This document shows positions 1-9,554 of a stretch of 64,000 nucleotides of DNA, piece by piece. This stretch comes from QHXW01 sp035297145 (GTDB taxonomy: Bacteria > Acidobacteriota > Terriglobia > Bryobacterales > Bryobacteraceae). The translations under genes were made by a program, and so were the position numbers. Location: positions 278,637-342,636 of the forward strand of contig DATGZN010000093.1 of NCBI GenBank assembly GCA_035297145.1, written 5' to 3'. How positions within the stretch are numbered: position 1 is the stretch's first letter; each line of letters begins with the position of its first letter. Under the pieces are notes generated by a model that was not told where the DNA came from, searched no databases, and worked only from the letters and a program-made list of their open reading frames with translations.

Positions 1-2
1 AA

Positions 3-1121
3 GCCGCCGAATTCCAGCAAATCATGAGCGGGAAGCTGCCCGAAAACTGGTCCGCCGATCTTCCCAAGTGGAACCCTACAGATAAACCGATTGCAACCCG
101 AGCCGCCGGGGGTGCGGCGTTGAATGCCCTGGCCAAGCGCATCCCGAACATTATCGGTGGGTCGGCGGACTTGAATCCTTCGACCGACACCGCTTTGAAG
201 GGAATGGGGGATTTCCAACCCGCGGAGTTCGGCGGCCCAGGAACTCAAGGAGCGGTCGGTGGGGAGTGGAGCTATGCCGGCCGGAATACGGCGTTTGGGG
301 TGCGGGAGCACGCCATGGGGGCGGCCGTAAACGGAATGGCGGCGCACGGAGGCGTGTTGCCATTCAGCGCGACATTCTTCACGTTTTCGGACTACATGAA
401 GCCCGCCGTGCGTCTTGGTGCGCTCAGCCATCTCAAGGTTGTCTATGTGTTCACGCATGACAGCATCGGTCTTGGCGAGGATGGCCCGACGCACCAACCC
501 GTTGAGCATCTCGCCGCCTTGCGCGCTGTGCCCGGCCTCACGGTCATCCGCCCGGCCGACCCCAACGAGACGTCCGAGGCCTGGGCCTTTGCCATACAGC
601 ATGACCGTCCAACAGTTCTCGTACTCACGCGGCAAGCGGTGCCACATCTCGATCGGAGTAACGCGAAAGATCCCGGCGTTGCGAAAGGCGCGTACATCTT
701 GTCGGAGGCCGCTGGCCAGCCGGATGTGATCCTGATCAGCACCGGTTCCGAGGTCAGTCTTTGTGTCAAGGCGCAGAGCGCGCTCACGAAGTACGGAGTG
801 AAGGCTCGCGTTGTCAGCATGCCCAGTTGGGAGCTGTTCAGTGCCCAGAGTACGGCCTACCGCGAGAGTGTTCTTCCTGCCAAAGTCAGGAAACGCGTGG
901 CCATTGAAGCCGGAGCGTCACTCGGGTGGCACCGATGGGCTGGCGATGAAGGAACCATCATCGCTGTGGATCGTTATGGCGCATCCGCGCCCGGTGCGGA
1001 GATTTTTCAGCATTATGGCCTCACCGCGGAGAACGTGGCTGCTACTGCACTTCGGCTGCTGGGCCGAATGGATGAAGCCGAGCAGGAACTAGGCGCTGCC
1101 AAACCCGCTGTTTTGGCGTAA
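3..1121 (+). CDS. tkt: Transketolase, C-terminal part (5' end outside window)
   Basis: The reading frame is open from the first bases of the window, so this is the 3' part of a longer gene; about 372 residues are present of a family usually near 660. Transketolase transfers two-carbon ketol units between sugar phosphates in the non-oxidative pentose phosphate pathway, using thiamine diphosphate. Visible are the start of the pyrimidine-binding domain (GGSADLNPS), the FGVREHAMG segment with the conserved catalytic Glu, the THDSIGLGEDGPTHQPVEH stretch, and the C-terminal domain (ISTGSEVSL, then the EAGASLGWHRW region). The ATG at position 24 is internal and not the true start. It ends with TAA and is followed after 64 bases by the HDOD gene. 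Confidence 0.96.
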   Translation, partial: AAEFQQIMSGKLPENWSADLPKWNPTDKPIATRAAGGAALNALAKRIPNIIGGSADLNPSTDTALKGMGDFQPAEFGGPGTQGAVGGEWSYAGRNTAFGVREHAMGAAVNGMAAHGGVLPFSATFFTFSDYMKPAVRLGALSHLKVVYVFTHDSIGLGEDGPTHQPVEHLAALRAVPGLTVIRPADPNETSEAWAFAIQHDRPTVLVLTRQAVPHLDRSNAKDPGVAKGAYILSEAAGQPDVILISTGSEVSLCVKAQSALTKYGVKARVVSMPSWELFSAQSTAYRESVLPAKVRKRVAIEAGASLGWHRWAGDEGTIIAVDRYGASAPGAEIFQHYGLTAENVAATALRLLGRMDEAEQELGAAKPAVLA

Positions 1122-1185
1122 AAACCCGTCGAGAATCGCCGCCGATCGGTTACAATTGTAGCCGGCAACCGCGACCTGGAGGGGA

Positions 1186-2064
1186 ATGCCACAGCCGCGA
1201 TTGGGTGAGAGCGGGGACTCTAAAGGCGAGATCAGTTTCGGCAAGCTGCCGGGGCTTAAGTCATTACCGCCGTTCCCGGCCGTCGCCGTCAAACTACTAT
1301 CCATCATCAGCGACGATGACGCTGACTTTCGTGAAGTGTCTCGTCTGATCATGGCGGACACGGCCCTGTCGAGCCAGGTAATCCGCCTCGCGAATTCGGC
1401 CTTGTTCGGTTTCAGCCGGGAAGTCACCAGCGTTCTGAAGGCGCTGTCGCTGGTTGGAGCGAACCGCATCCGCGACATGCTGGTTACCGTGGCGCTAAAG
1501 AACTATATGGCGCCCGGGGACAGTCCCGTTCTGCGCGCTTGCTGGCGCCACAGTCTTGCCGCGGCACTATGGGGTGAGGCCCTGGCGCAGTGGTATGTGC
1601 TCGACCGTCCAATGCTCTACACGGCTGCCATTCTGCACGATCTCGGGCGCATCGCAATGTTCAAGCTTGCGCCCGAATCCTATGGCCGTTTTCTGGAGAA
1701 GGCGGCCGCTGACGGCAGGAACGATTTTCGCGACATGGAGCGCGAAATGTTCACGCTCGACCATTGCCAGGTCGGCGGGTATCTCTCCAAACTTTGGGAT
1801 TTCCAATACGGCCTGATTGACGTAATTGGCCACCATCACGATCCTGTTACGCCGGACAGCCCCAAGGTTCGAGTGCTGGTTCAGGCCGCTTGTACGGCCG
1901 CGAGCATGGACGGATTCGCGGCTGCGGGCCCGCCACGGGAATGGGATTCCGCACGACTATCGGGCCTACTGCCGCAAGACCCCAGAGGACTACAACCGCC
2001 GCTACAAGACATGCAGCAGCGGGTCGTCCAAGAGCTTAACCTGATCGAATGCAGCCTGCTATAA
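1186..2064 (+). CDS. HDOD domain protein
   Basis: A 292-residue protein dominated by an HDOD domain (about residues 25-215), an HD-GYP relative usually lacking catalysis and found in bacterial signalling proteins. Seen are LPPFPAVAVKLL at the domain start, the helix with TALSSQVIRLANSA, ILHDLGRIAMF (HD pair) and a GHHHDP motif. Proteins of this family act in signalling, motility or stress, but the partner cannot be read here. No receiver, GGDEF or PilZ domain is attached. The ATG is preceded by GGAGGGG only a few bases upstream. The gene stands alone between tkt and the permease gene. Confidence 0.88.
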   Translation: MPQPRLGESGDSKGEISFGKLPGLKSLPPFPAVAVKLLSIISDDDADFREVSRLIMADTALSSQVIRLANSALFGFSREVTSVLKALSLVGANRIRDMLVTVALKNYMAPGDSPVLRACWRHSLAAALWGEALAQWYVLDRPMLYTAAILHDLGRIAMFKLAPESYGRFLEKAAADGRNDFRDMEREMFTLDHCQVGGYLSKLWDFQYGLIDVIGHHHDPVTPDSPKVRVLVQAACTAASMDGFAAAGPPREWDSARLSGLLPQDPRGLQPPLQDMQQRVVQELNLIECSLL

Positions 2065-2111
2065 ACCGCCGGGCGGCTCAGTAACCAATTTCGAACTGCT
2101 CAGTATAAGGG

Positions 2112-4622
2112 TTGATGGCAACCCTGCTGCAAGACCTGCGATACGCTGTTCGGACTCTTCGCAAATCGCCGCTTTTTGTTTCGGTTGCGGTTCTTTCCCT
2201 CGCCCTTGGCATCGGCGCTAACACCGCCATCTTCACACTCATCAACCAACTCATTTTGCAGTATCTTCCCGTGCGCCACCCCGAAGAGTTGGTGCTGCTC
2301 ACCGGGCGCGGCAATCACTACGGCAGCAACAATGGCCAAAATGCGCTTTCGTACCCGATGTACGAGGACTTCCGCGACAAAAACGGGGTGTTTAGCGGTA
2401 TGTTTTGCCGGAACGGTACGATCGCCAGCCTCAACTATGAGGGCAGAACTGAACTGGTGGCATCGGAATTCGTTTCTGGAAACTACTTTCCCGTGCTGGG
2501 AGTGGGTGCGGCCGCGGGGCGCGTGTTCAACGCTTCCGATGACCTCATGCAAGGCGGCCATCCGCTCGCCGTTCTCAGCTACGCCTACTGGAGGGCGCGT
2601 TTCGGCGGTGATCGCGCCATCATCGGAAAGAAGATAATTGTCGATGGCTATCCGCTGACCATCATCGGAGTGAGCCAGGCGGGTTTCAATGGAGTCGAAC
2701 CCGGCAGTTCCCCGCAAATCCGCATCCCCATCACCATGCACGACGTGATGCCGCCGGGGCGGCAGTTTCTTGAGTTGAATGACCGCCGCCGGCGCTTTGT
2801 CCAGGTGTTCGGCAGGCTTAAACCCGGTCTGACAGGTGAGCAAGCGAAAGCCGCGTTGCAACCGCTGTTCCACCAGATCTTGCGAATGGAGGTCGAGCAG
2901 GCTGCTTTCGCACACGCCAGCGCTTACAACAAAGAACAATTTCTCCGCATGTGGATGGATGTGATTCCGGCATCCAAGGGACAGTCGCACCTGCGTGAGC
3001 AGTTTTCGAAACCGCTATTGGCGCTCATGGCGATCGTTGCCCTGGTGCTGCTGATCGCCTGTTCCAACCTGGCGAACTTGCTAATTGCGCGCGCATCGTC
3101 GCGGCAGAAGGAGATTGCGATTCGCCTCGCCCTGGGCGCCGGCAGATGGCGCTTGATCCGCCAACTGCTGACTGAGAGCATGCTGCTTTCGTTGTTTGGC
3201 GGCGTAGCGGGCATGGCGATAGCCGTTTTGCTGGACCGCGCACTGATCAGCCTCCAGCCGGCCGATGTCTGGTCTATCACGATTTCGACTACTCCCGACG
3301 CCAGTGTCCTCCTGTTCACGCTGCTCGTCTCGCTATTGACTGGCGTATTGTTCGGACTAGCGCCGGGACTCCTGGCCAGCCGCCCGGAACTCGCCGCCAC
3401 TTTGAAGGATGAAGCCGGCTCGGTAGCCGGGGGCGCTTCTGCCGGTCTGCGCAAGGGCCTGGTAGTGGCTCAGGTAGCGCTCTCGCTGCTCCTGCTGGTT
3501 GGGGCGGGGCTTTTCCTGCAAAGTTTGAACAACCTGAAGGAGCTCCATCCTGGCTTCCAGACCCAGAACCTGGTCGCGGTCAGGGCCGAGCCTACTCTGA
3601 GCCGAAGCTACCAACTGGAATGGACTCGCCAATACTACCGGCAATTGACCGAGCATCTCGCAGCCCTCCCCGGCGTTCGATCCGTGGCCCTGGCGGTTAT
3701 TCCGGTTGTCGAGGGATGGGAATGGGACAACTCGGTGACCATTGAAGGCTACACGCCGAAGCAGGGCGAGGATCCCGATCCGCATATGCAGTTCTGTTCT
3801 TCTCGATTCTTTGAAACGCTGAAGATTCCCATCCTGCTTGGGCGCGATTTCACCATCAAGGACGTCTTCGGCGCGCCCAAGGTGGCCATTGTGAATGAGA
3901 GATTCGCCAAGCGGTATTTTGGCGAGCATAATCCGCTCGGACGGCATATCGGATTCGGTAGCGACCCCGGAACCAAGATGGATATGGAAATCGTGGCCGT
4001 CGTGGGGGACACCAAGTACGAGAGCATGCGCGAGGAAGTGCCGTACGAATTGTACGTGCCGTACGCCCAGCAGGATTGGGCCGACAGCATGACGGTATAT
4101 GTGAAGAGTAGCGCCCCTCCGGTGGGTCTGTTTGGCACTCTGCGCCGGGCCATCCGCGAAGTCGATGCGAACGTGCCCACGTACGAAATGCGCACGCTCG
4201 ATCAGGCGGTTGCGAATTCGCTGCTGACAGAGCGCATGCTCGCGACGCTGTCGGTCACGTTTGGCGGGCTAGCCACTCTGCTGGCAGCGATCGGACTTTA
4301 TGGCGTGATGGCTTTCACGGTGGCCCGCAGAACACGGGAGATCGGCATCCGCATGGCCCTGGGCGCAAACGGCGGATCGGTGGTCCGCCTGATCATGCGA
4401 GAGGTGCTGCTTCTAGCCGGCGCCGGCCTGGCTATCGGATTGGCCGCGGCGCTCGGTCTCACACGGCTGGTAGAGGCCGAATTGTTCGGTGTCAAACCTA
4501 CCGATATCGTCACCCTGCTTCTGGCGACACTGGGCATCGCGATCGTGGTCGCGCTGGCTGGCTATCTTCCGGCGCGCCGCGCCACGACTATTGATCCGAT
4601 GCACGCGCTGCGCTTTGAATGA
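2112..4622 (+). CDS. Acidobacterial duplicated orphan permease (ADOP, MacB/FtsX-like)
   Basis: An 836-residue permease of the ABC3/FtsX type in which the MacB core plus four-helix unit occurs twice. The N-terminus LLQDLRYAVRTLRKSP followed by a hydrophobic helix with ALGIGANTAIF is the hallmark of the ADOP family. FtsX-type helices lie near residues 295-430 and again near 715-835, ending in the usual PARRATTIDPMHALRFE. No ATP-binding domain is present or adjacent, which is typical of this orphan family; its substrate is unknown. The start is TTG at 2112 or ATG at 2115. It converges with the next gene, 15 bases away. Confidence 0.9.
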   Translation: MMATLLQDLRYAVRTLRKSPLFVSVAVLSLALGIGANTAIFTLINQLILQYLPVRHPEELVLLTGRGNHYGSNNGQNALSYPMYEDFRDKNGVFSGMFCRNGTIASLNYEGRTELVASEFVSGNYFPVLGVGAAAGRVFNASDDLMQGGHPLAVLSYAYWRARFGGDRAIIGKKIIVDGYPLTIIGVSQAGFNGVEPGSSPQIRIPITMHDVMPPGRQFLELNDRRRRFVQVFGRLKPGLTGEQAKAALQPLFHQILRMEVEQAAFAHASAYNKEQFLRMWMDVIPASKGQSHLREQFSKPLLALMAIVALVLLIACSNLANLLIARASSRQKEIAIRLALGAGRWRLIRQLLTESMLLSLFGGVAGMAIAVLLDRALISLQPADVWSITISTTPDASVLLFTLLVSLLTGVLFGLAPGLLASRPELAATLKDEAGSVAGGASAGLRKGLVVAQVALSLLLLVGAGLFLQSLNNLKELHPGFQTQNLVAVRAEPTLSRSYQLEWTRQYYRQLTEHLAALPGVRSVALAVIPVVEGWEWDNSVTIEGYTPKQGEDPDPHMQFCSSRFFETLKIPILLGRDFTIKDVFGAPKVAIVNERFAKRYFGEHNPLGRHIGFGSDPGTKMDMEIVAVVGDTKYESMREEVPYELYVPYAQQDWADSMTVYVKSSAPPVGLFGTLRRAIREVDANVPTYEMRTLDQAVANSLLTERMLATLSVTFGGLATLLAAIGLYGVMAFTVARRTREIGIRMALGANGGSVVRLIMREVLLLAGAGLAIGLAAALGLTRLVEAELFGVKPTDIVTLLLATLGIAIVVALAGYLPARRATTIDPMHALRFE

Positions 4623-4637
4623 GGGTATGGAACGGAA

Positions 4638-5930
4638 TTATCGCGCGAGGTCGAAAGCCTCGACGGTTTTCCGGTCGCGAAGGTACAATCGCGTCCCGAC
4701 CAGAGTGGGAGGAGTCCACGCGATGCTTTCCAGCACCGAGGCTTTGGACAGCACCTCGAACTTCTGCGGGCTGACCCGGCAAAGGGCCAGTGTTCCGTCC
4801 GCATCGGCCAGAATGATTTTGCCGTCGGCGTAGACTAGCTGCGCCTTGGCAAAGCCGCGCTCGCGCCATTTGATGGTCCCCGTTTTCAACTCGACCGCGG
4901 TCATTAAAACCGGGCCATTATAGCCGCTGGAAATGTAAACGTAGCCGTCCCGCTGAATCGCTGTCCCAATGTGTAATTCGAGATGCGGGTCGTACCACAG
5001 CTCGTTGATCGTGGTGCGGCCGCCGGATTGGCTCAAATGCAGCGTACGGGCGCCCTCACCGTACGCCGAAGCGACGAACAGAAGGTTCCCGGGAGCCCAA
5101 ACCGGTGTACTGACGGCCAGCCCGTATGGCGTTTTGTGTTCGTGCGTCCAGAGCAGCGCACCGTTATCAGGATTGAAACCGAACACCGTATTGGCCGCGA
5201 GCGCCACCACCTGCGGCTGGCCGTCAACATTGATCAGCAACGGCGAGGAATGCGAATTCGTGAATTGCAGCGCTTTCCAAACCACCGAGCCATCGCTTTG
5301 CCGGAAAGCGATAGCACCGTCTCCTTCTCCTCCCGCTAAATAGATCAGTGTGTCTTTGTAGGGCAGGGCATGGCAGGAGTAACCAAATTGGAGCTTGGTT
5401 GCATGGAACTCGGCATAAAGGTTGTGCGACCATACTACCTTTCCTGTCTTCTTCTCCAGGGAATGGATTTTCCCCGTACTGCTGGCCGTAACCAGACGGT
5501 CGCCGACCACCTGGGGCATGGCATAGGGTCCAGGTCCAGCTCCTTCCGAGTACGCGTTGGTGAATGGATTGTCGTACTCGTATTCCCATCTCGTCTTGCC
5601 CGTGGCCGCATCGAGCGCGGTAACCACGTCTTTCGATCCTCGCCGGAACGCGGTGTACAGCACGCCGGCCTCTTCGGCTATGGCCGAGTATCCGTCTCCC
5701 AGCGGCCGGCTCCAGAGCTTCTTGGGACCGCCGGCGGGCCAGGAATCCGCCAGGCCCGACGTGTTGACGATAAAATCGCGGTTCTTTCCACCCCAAAGAG
5801 TCCAGTCCTCCGCGACGGCTACTGGCTTCGCCTTTTTTTCGACTGCCTTCTTGGGTGTGCTCTTGCCGTTAACATCCGCGGAAAAGGCCGGAACGATCAG
5901 AAACACGAGCAGCGTCCAGGAATAACGCAT
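4638..5930 (-). CDS. Secreted PQQ-like beta-propeller protein
   Basis: A 430-residue protein with an N-terminal signal peptide (MRYSWTLLVFLIVPAFSA) and repeated PQQ-propeller blades. The blade consensus is seen as ALDAATGKTRWEYEY, SLEKKTGKVVWSHNL, AFRQSDGSVVWKA, GFNPDNGALLWTHEH and AVELKTGTIKWRERG. The family includes BamB-like scaffold proteins and quinoprotein dehydrogenases. No Cys-Cys dyad or clear calcium/PQQ ligand set is obvious, so an enzymatic role is not supported. It is monocistronic, convergent with the permease gene and 66 bases downstream of the zinc-ribbon gene on the same strand. Confidence 0.83.
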   Translation of the reverse strand: MRYSWTLLVFLIVPAFSADVNGKSTPKKAVEKKAKPVAVAEDWTLWGGKNRDFIVNTSGLADSWPAGGPKKLWSRPLGDGYSAIAEEAGVLYTAFRRGSKDVVTALDAATGKTRWEYEYDNPFTNAYSEGAGPGPYAMPQVVGDRLVTASSTGKIHSLEKKTGKVVWSHNLYAEFHATKLQFGYSCHALPYKDTLIYLAGGEGDGAIAFRQSDGSVVWKALQFTNSHSSPLLINVDGQPQVVALAANTVFGFNPDNGALLWTHEHKTPYGLAVSTPVWAPGNLLFVASAYGEGARTLHLSQSGGRTTINELWYDPHLELHIGTAIQRDGYVYISSGYNGPVLMTAVELKTGTIKWRERGFAKAQLVYADGKIILADADGTLALCRVSPQKFEVLSKASVLESIAWTPPTLVGTRLYLRDRKTVEAFDLAR

Positions 5931-5996
5931 GATTTGATTGGACGCCGCTGGCGGCAGAATGTTCCGGGCGGTGACGCGATTTCAGGCGTGAAACTG

Positions 5997-6398
5997 TTAT
6001 CGGCGAAACAACAGTAACCACGCAAGCACGCCTGTGGCTCCTGCGAGCAAAATACCGGCGGCGTGCGCCATAGTGAGCTTGGGTGCCGCGCGGGGTGCGC
6101 TCAACGGAGTTCCGGGCAGTGATTGTAACGCCCGTGCGATTTGCTGCTGTCCGCGGCGATCGGCGATCAGAATCGTTCTCGAATTCAAGCCGCTGGTGGA
6201 TCGCAACAGCTTCTTGCGCAGCGGCTCGGGGATGTCCCGCACGGAACGATACACACTCTCGGTGTCATTCGAGGAAATGAGGATCGTCGAGGTCTTTAGC
6301 ATCGCAACTGGTTTTGCCCGGACCGGTTCACCGCAGTGCGGACAGTTATCGAGATCGCCTTCAAACCCTCGGCTGCACGCTGGGCATCGCATCGCCAT
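5997..6398 (-). CDS. Zinc-ribbon protein with C-terminal membrane anchor
   Basis: A 133-residue protein starting with a short zinc ribbon: Cys5, Cys8, Cys19 and Cys22 in MAMRCPACSR and CPHCGEP. A middle region of about 70 residues follows, with no recognised domain, then one hydrophobic helix at the very C-terminus (AAGILLAGATGVLAWLLLF) ending in RR, which suggests a tail-anchored protein. The function is unknown; zinc ribbons of this kind are common in bacterial regulators and scaffold proteins. It lies just downstream of the LysR-type gene on the same strand with 2 bases between them, so the two are probably cotranscribed. Confidence 0.7.
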   Translation of the reverse strand: MAMRCPACSRGFEGDLDNCPHCGEPVRAKPVAMLKTSTILISSNDTESVYRSVRDIPEPLRKKLLRSTSGLNSRTILIADRRGQQQIARALQSLPGTPLSAPRAAPKLTMAHAAGILLAGATGVLAWLLLFRR

Positions 6399-6400
6399 AT

Positions 6401-7327
6401 CTATCTTACGGCCAGCCGCGGCCCTTTCACATTCTCGTGCGCGGGCTCGACGAAATTTTCCAGAACCACTTGAATGAACCCCAAGGCTGCTTTGGAGAGT
6501 GCCTTGTCTTTGCGATAGATCAACCCTAACCGGCGCATCATCGGCTCAGGCGCGAGCGAAAGCGATCGCAACTTCCCGGCGGCTATTTCCTCGCGGCAAT
6601 TGGATGCAGCCAGGAACGACAGACCCAACGCTGCCATCGTGAACCGCTTCATCATCTCGGTGGAGTCCAGTTCCATCGAAACCTGCACCTGGTCCTCCAC
6701 CGGCTCGAGCCAGGCGTTCAGGCGCGCGCGCGTGGTTCCGGATTTGGGCAGCAGCAGCGGGTAAGGCGCAACGTCGTAACAAGTGACCGCGCCCCTATCG
6801 CCAAGGGGGTGTTTCGGAGGCGCAATCACGCGGATTTCGTCGCGATAAATATCCGCTACCTGCACCCGCTTTTCCTGAATGGGCAATTGAGTAAGGCCGA
6901 AGTCCGCAATGTTTTCCGTCACCGCCTCAACCACGCGGGAGCCGTAGGACCGATCCACCTGCAACTGCACGCCGGGAAACTGCTTCTTATACTCCGCGAA
7001 AACCTGCGGCAGCACGTAAATGCACGTCGCCTCGTTGGCCGCGATCACCAGCTCCCCTCGCGGGACGCGCTCCAGCTCGTTGATTTCGTCTTGCACGCGG
7101 CGGCGTAAATCGAGAATCTGTTCGGCATATCCGGCGAAGACTCTGCCCGCAGTGGTCAGCGAAATCCGGCTGCCAAACCTCTCGAACAGTTCGGCTTTCA
7201 ACTCCTGTTCCAACTGGCGAATCTGCGCGCTGATCGCCGGTTGCGTGCGGTAGCACGTTTGCGCGGCCTTGGAAAAACTCTTCAGCCGGACGATTTCGAG
7301 GAACGTGTGAAGCTGATCAAAATCCAT
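6401..7327 (-). CDS. LysR-family transcriptional regulator
   Basis: A 308-residue LysR-type regulator. The N-terminal winged helix-turn-helix covers residues 1-60 (FLEIVRLKSFSKAAQ, then QPAISAQIRQLEQEL and LFERFGSRISLTTAG). It is followed by the linker helix and a periplasmic-binding-like effector domain (about 90-300). The wording of the recognition helix and the FAGYAEQILDLRRRVQDEI linker recall the CysB/CbbR/CysL branch, but no sulfur or carbon fixation genes are adjacent, so the target is unknown. The start at ATG 7327 faces a 164-base spacer to the divergent TIGR03790 gene; members of this family often control the divergent neighbour. Confidence 0.9.
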   Translation of the reverse strand: MDFDQLHTFLEIVRLKSFSKAAQTCYRTQPAISAQIRQLEQELKAELFERFGSRISLTTAGRVFAGYAEQILDLRRRVQDEINELERVPRGELVIAANEATCIYVLPQVFAEYKKQFPGVQLQVDRSYGSRVVEAVTENIADFGLTQLPIQEKRVQVADIYRDEIRVIAPPKHPLGDRGAVTCYDVAPYPLLLPKSGTTRARLNAWLEPVEDQVQVSMELDSTEMMKRFTMAALGLSFLAASNCREEIAAGKLRSLSLAPEPMMRRLGLIYRKDKALSKAALGFIQVVLENFVEPAHENVKGPRLAVR

Positions 7328-7491
7328 GGTGCTCAGGGCACTTCTTCCCGTTGGTTATGCTGCGGCAGCCGGCTCGCAGGCCGCATGATGGTACTCATTG
7401 TAACAGACCTGGAATGGTGCGCCACGCGCTCTCTTGGCGCTCCGAAAGATATTGTGTTATTGGTTTGCACCTATAAAATTGAAGTAGATAC

Positions 7492-8595
7492 GTGGGACAC
7501 CAATTCCGGATGGCACTGCTCACCGGACTCTCGGTGGCCGCCCTGTCGGGTCAAACGGCCGAGAACGTCCTGGTGGTGGTCAATCAATCTTCAAACGTGT
7601 CCCGGCACATTGGGGAATACTACATTCACAAGCGACAGATACCCCTGGCGAATCTATGCCGCATCAAAACAACGGCGGCCGAAGAGATATCGCGGGCGAT
7701 CTACGATGCCGAAATCGAGCGCTCTGTAGCTCGCTGTTTGCAGTCCCATGAGCTAGCGGAGAAAATCTTGTACATCGCCACAACACTGGGAGTGCCTCTG
7801 AAGATCAAGGGAGCCGGCGAGGGCATGGCTACCGAGGCAGCCTCGGTGGACTCGGAACTGACGCTGCTCTACACCAAGCTGAAGGGTGCGCCAGTGGATC
7901 TGGCGGGCCCCCTGCCCAATCCGTTTTATCGCCAAATGAAAGCCCGGTTCCAGCATCGGCAGTTTCCCATCTACCTTGTCACGCGCCTCGCCGGATATGA
8001 CTTTCCAGACGTCGCAGCCATAATCGACCGCTCGCTCCAAGCGCGCAATCGGGGCAAATTTGTTTTCGACCTGAAAGCCAGCGATCACGATGGCGGCAAC
8101 GACTGGCTGCAAGAAGCCGCACGCGCTCTGCCAAAGGATCGGGTGGTACTCGAGGATACCAGCCGCGTGCTTTATAGCCAGCGCGAGGTGATCGGCTACG
8201 CTTCGTGGGGATCAAATGATCATGATCGGAACCAGCGTATGCTTGGATTCAGTTGGCTGCCAGGGGCGATCGCTACCGAGTTTGTTTCCACCGACGGGCG
8301 CACTTTCGCGCGTCCACCAGATGGCTGGAACATCACTACCTGGGAGGATCGCGCCCATTTTTTCGCCGGATCTCCGCAGACGCTCACCGCGGATTACATA
8401 CACGAAGGCGCTACGGGCTGTTCGGGACACGTCTATGAGCCGTATTTGGCTGCGACGCCGCACCCTCAGTACTTGTTTCCCGCTTACTTCAACGGCCGCA
8501 ATCTGGCCGAGAGCTATTATCTTTCGATCCCCAGTTTGAGCTGGCAAAATATCGTGGTGGGAGATCCCTTGTGCAAGATCGGCAAGCCCGAGTAG
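7492..8595 (+). CDS. TIGR03790 family secreted protein
   Basis: About 361-367 residues, recognised as the TIGR03790 family, a group of unknown function found in Acidobacteria and some other phyla. Characteristic stretches are NVLVVVNQSSNVS, the YYIHKRQIP segment, an ILYIATTLGVPLKIKG strand and a C-terminal SWQNIVVGDPLCK. The start is either GTG 7492 or ATG 7510; the latter gives the cleaner short signal peptide (MALLTGLSVAALSGQ). It is divergent from the LysR-type regulator. No catalytic motif is recognised, and a hydrolase-like fold is only a guess. Confidence 0.75.
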   Translation: MGHQFRMALLTGLSVAALSGQTAENVLVVVNQSSNVSRHIGEYYIHKRQIPLANLCRIKTTAAEEISRAIYDAEIERSVARCLQSHELAEKILYIATTLGVPLKIKGAGEGMATEAASVDSELTLLYTKLKGAPVDLAGPLPNPFYRQMKARFQHRQFPIYLVTRLAGYDFPDVAAIIDRSLQARNRGKFVFDLKASDHDGGNDWLQEAARALPKDRVVLEDTSRVLYSQREVIGYASWGSNDHDRNQRMLGFSWLPGAIATEFVSTDGRTFARPPDGWNITTWEDRAHFFAGSPQTLTADYIHEGATGCSGHVYEPYLAATPHPQYLFPAYFNGRNLAESYYLSIPSLSWQNIVVGDPLCKIGKPE

Positions 8596-8599
8596 GTGA

Positions 8600-8980
8600 C
8601 TACCGTTGGGCGCGTTTGACCTGCTGGTCCCGCTGGATGGTACGGAGTTGCGCGATATCCTGCCGGACCAGATCGCGGTCGTCGGCTTGGAATGGGCTAC
8701 CGCTAAGAGCTTTCTCGATATCTTTGACCGCGGCGTCGAGATCCCGCTTAGTCGCGGCTTTGTGCACCCGGCCGGATTGCGCCGCGAGCAGTAGGGTTTG
8801 CCGGCAGTGGTCCAGCTTCTGCGTCTGCTTCTCTGTCAGGCTGGCGTGCGCCATGGCGGTAGATACGTCGTCTCGCAACTGGAGAATGGCGTCGCGTCTT
8901 TTCTGCGCGTGAGCCGGTTGCAACAAGAGAATTGAGGTTACAGCGAGCGTGAGCGGCCGCGCGAGGCACACTCGCCGCAA
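8600..8980 (-). CDS. Small secreted helical protein downstream of the Spy/CpxP-like gene
   Basis: About 124-127 residues with an N-terminal hydrophobic segment (LTLAVTSILLLQPAHAQ) that looks like a signal peptide. The rest is charged and helical (SLTEKQTQKLDHCRQTLLLAAQ, DLDAAVKDIEKAL). No family is recognised. The start is uncertain: TTG 8980 and GTG 8971 give a signal peptide of usual length, while the open frame reaches 9070 and would overlap the upstream gene. The LTEKQ wording is LTxxQ-like and suggests a distant relation to the neighbouring periplasmic sensor. It is probably in one transcript with that gene, 4 bases after which it ends against the TIGR03790 stop. Confidence 0.6.
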   Translation of the reverse strand: MRRVCLARPLTLAVTSILLLQPAHAQKRRDAILQLRDDVSTAMAHASLTEKQTQKLDHCRQTLLLAAQSGRVHKAATKRDLDAAVKDIEKALSGSPFQADDRDLVRQDIAQLRTIQRDQQVKRAQR

Positions 8981-9014
8981 CCCGGTTACGGGTGATACAG
9001 CCCGTGGCGGTGCG

Positions 9015-9503
9015 CTAGGAACCCGCGCCAGCTCCGGGAGCGTGTGCATGACCACCCAAGAACATACCACGGAAGTGGCCGCCTAGTTGGTCCGCTGTCG
9101 TCCGCTGCTCGGGAGTCAACATCGCGTAGAACTTGGCAAACGCCCTGGCGCGAACCGCACTTAACTGACCGGTCACCTGGCCGGCGTTGGCTGCGAGCTG
9201 ATCGATTTCACCGGCCGGTTTGCCGGCTTTTGCAGCCTCCCGCAAGGCAACATGCGCCTGGCGAAGCTGCTGCGCTATGGGCCGCGAGGACTCGCGCGCC
9301 GATCGCCAAATGGATTTAGCCCGCCCTCTCTGCGCCTCGGTCAGATTCAATTTCTCCGCCATCCGGTCAAACATCTGTCCGCGTTGCCACTGACCATGCT
9401 GCGCGGGTGGTTGCGCCGGAGCCGCCGGGACTGGTGCTTGGGCCCACATCAGGCCCGACGCCAGTATTGGCGCCGCCGCAAAACGAATTAGTGCTACTTT
9501 CAT
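9015..9503 (-). CDS. Spy/CpxP-like periplasmic LTxxQ protein
   Basis: A 162-residue protein with a signal peptide (MKVALIRFAAAPILASGLMWAQA), a proline-rich linker, and two LTxxQ motifs: LTEAQ at 54-58 and LTPEQ at 129-133. This arrangement matches the Spy/CpxP family, small helical periplasmic proteins that bind misfolded proteins and, for CpxP, restrain the CpxA sensor kinase. It is divergent from a CpxR/CpxA-like pair, and the 106-base spacer carries a CpxR-type box, which supports a feedback role. AGGAGG lies upstream of the ATG at 9515-9520. Confidence 0.8.
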   Translation of the reverse strand: MKVALIRFAAAPILASGLMWAQAPVPAAPAQPPAQHGQWQRGQMFDRMAEKLNLTEAQRGRAKSIWRSARESSRPIAQQLRQAHVALREAAKAGKPAGEIDQLAANAGQVTGQLSAVRARAFAKFYAMLTPEQRTTADQLGGHFRGMFLGGHAHAPGAGAGS

Positions 9504-9554
9504 AACTGTAAATGCCTCCTATTGCGATAAACGTGCACGACCGGCCGTTTCCCT

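Noticed and set aside
2100..2990. Minus-strand frame of 296 codons
   Set aside because: Antisense to the duplicated orphan permease, no domain.
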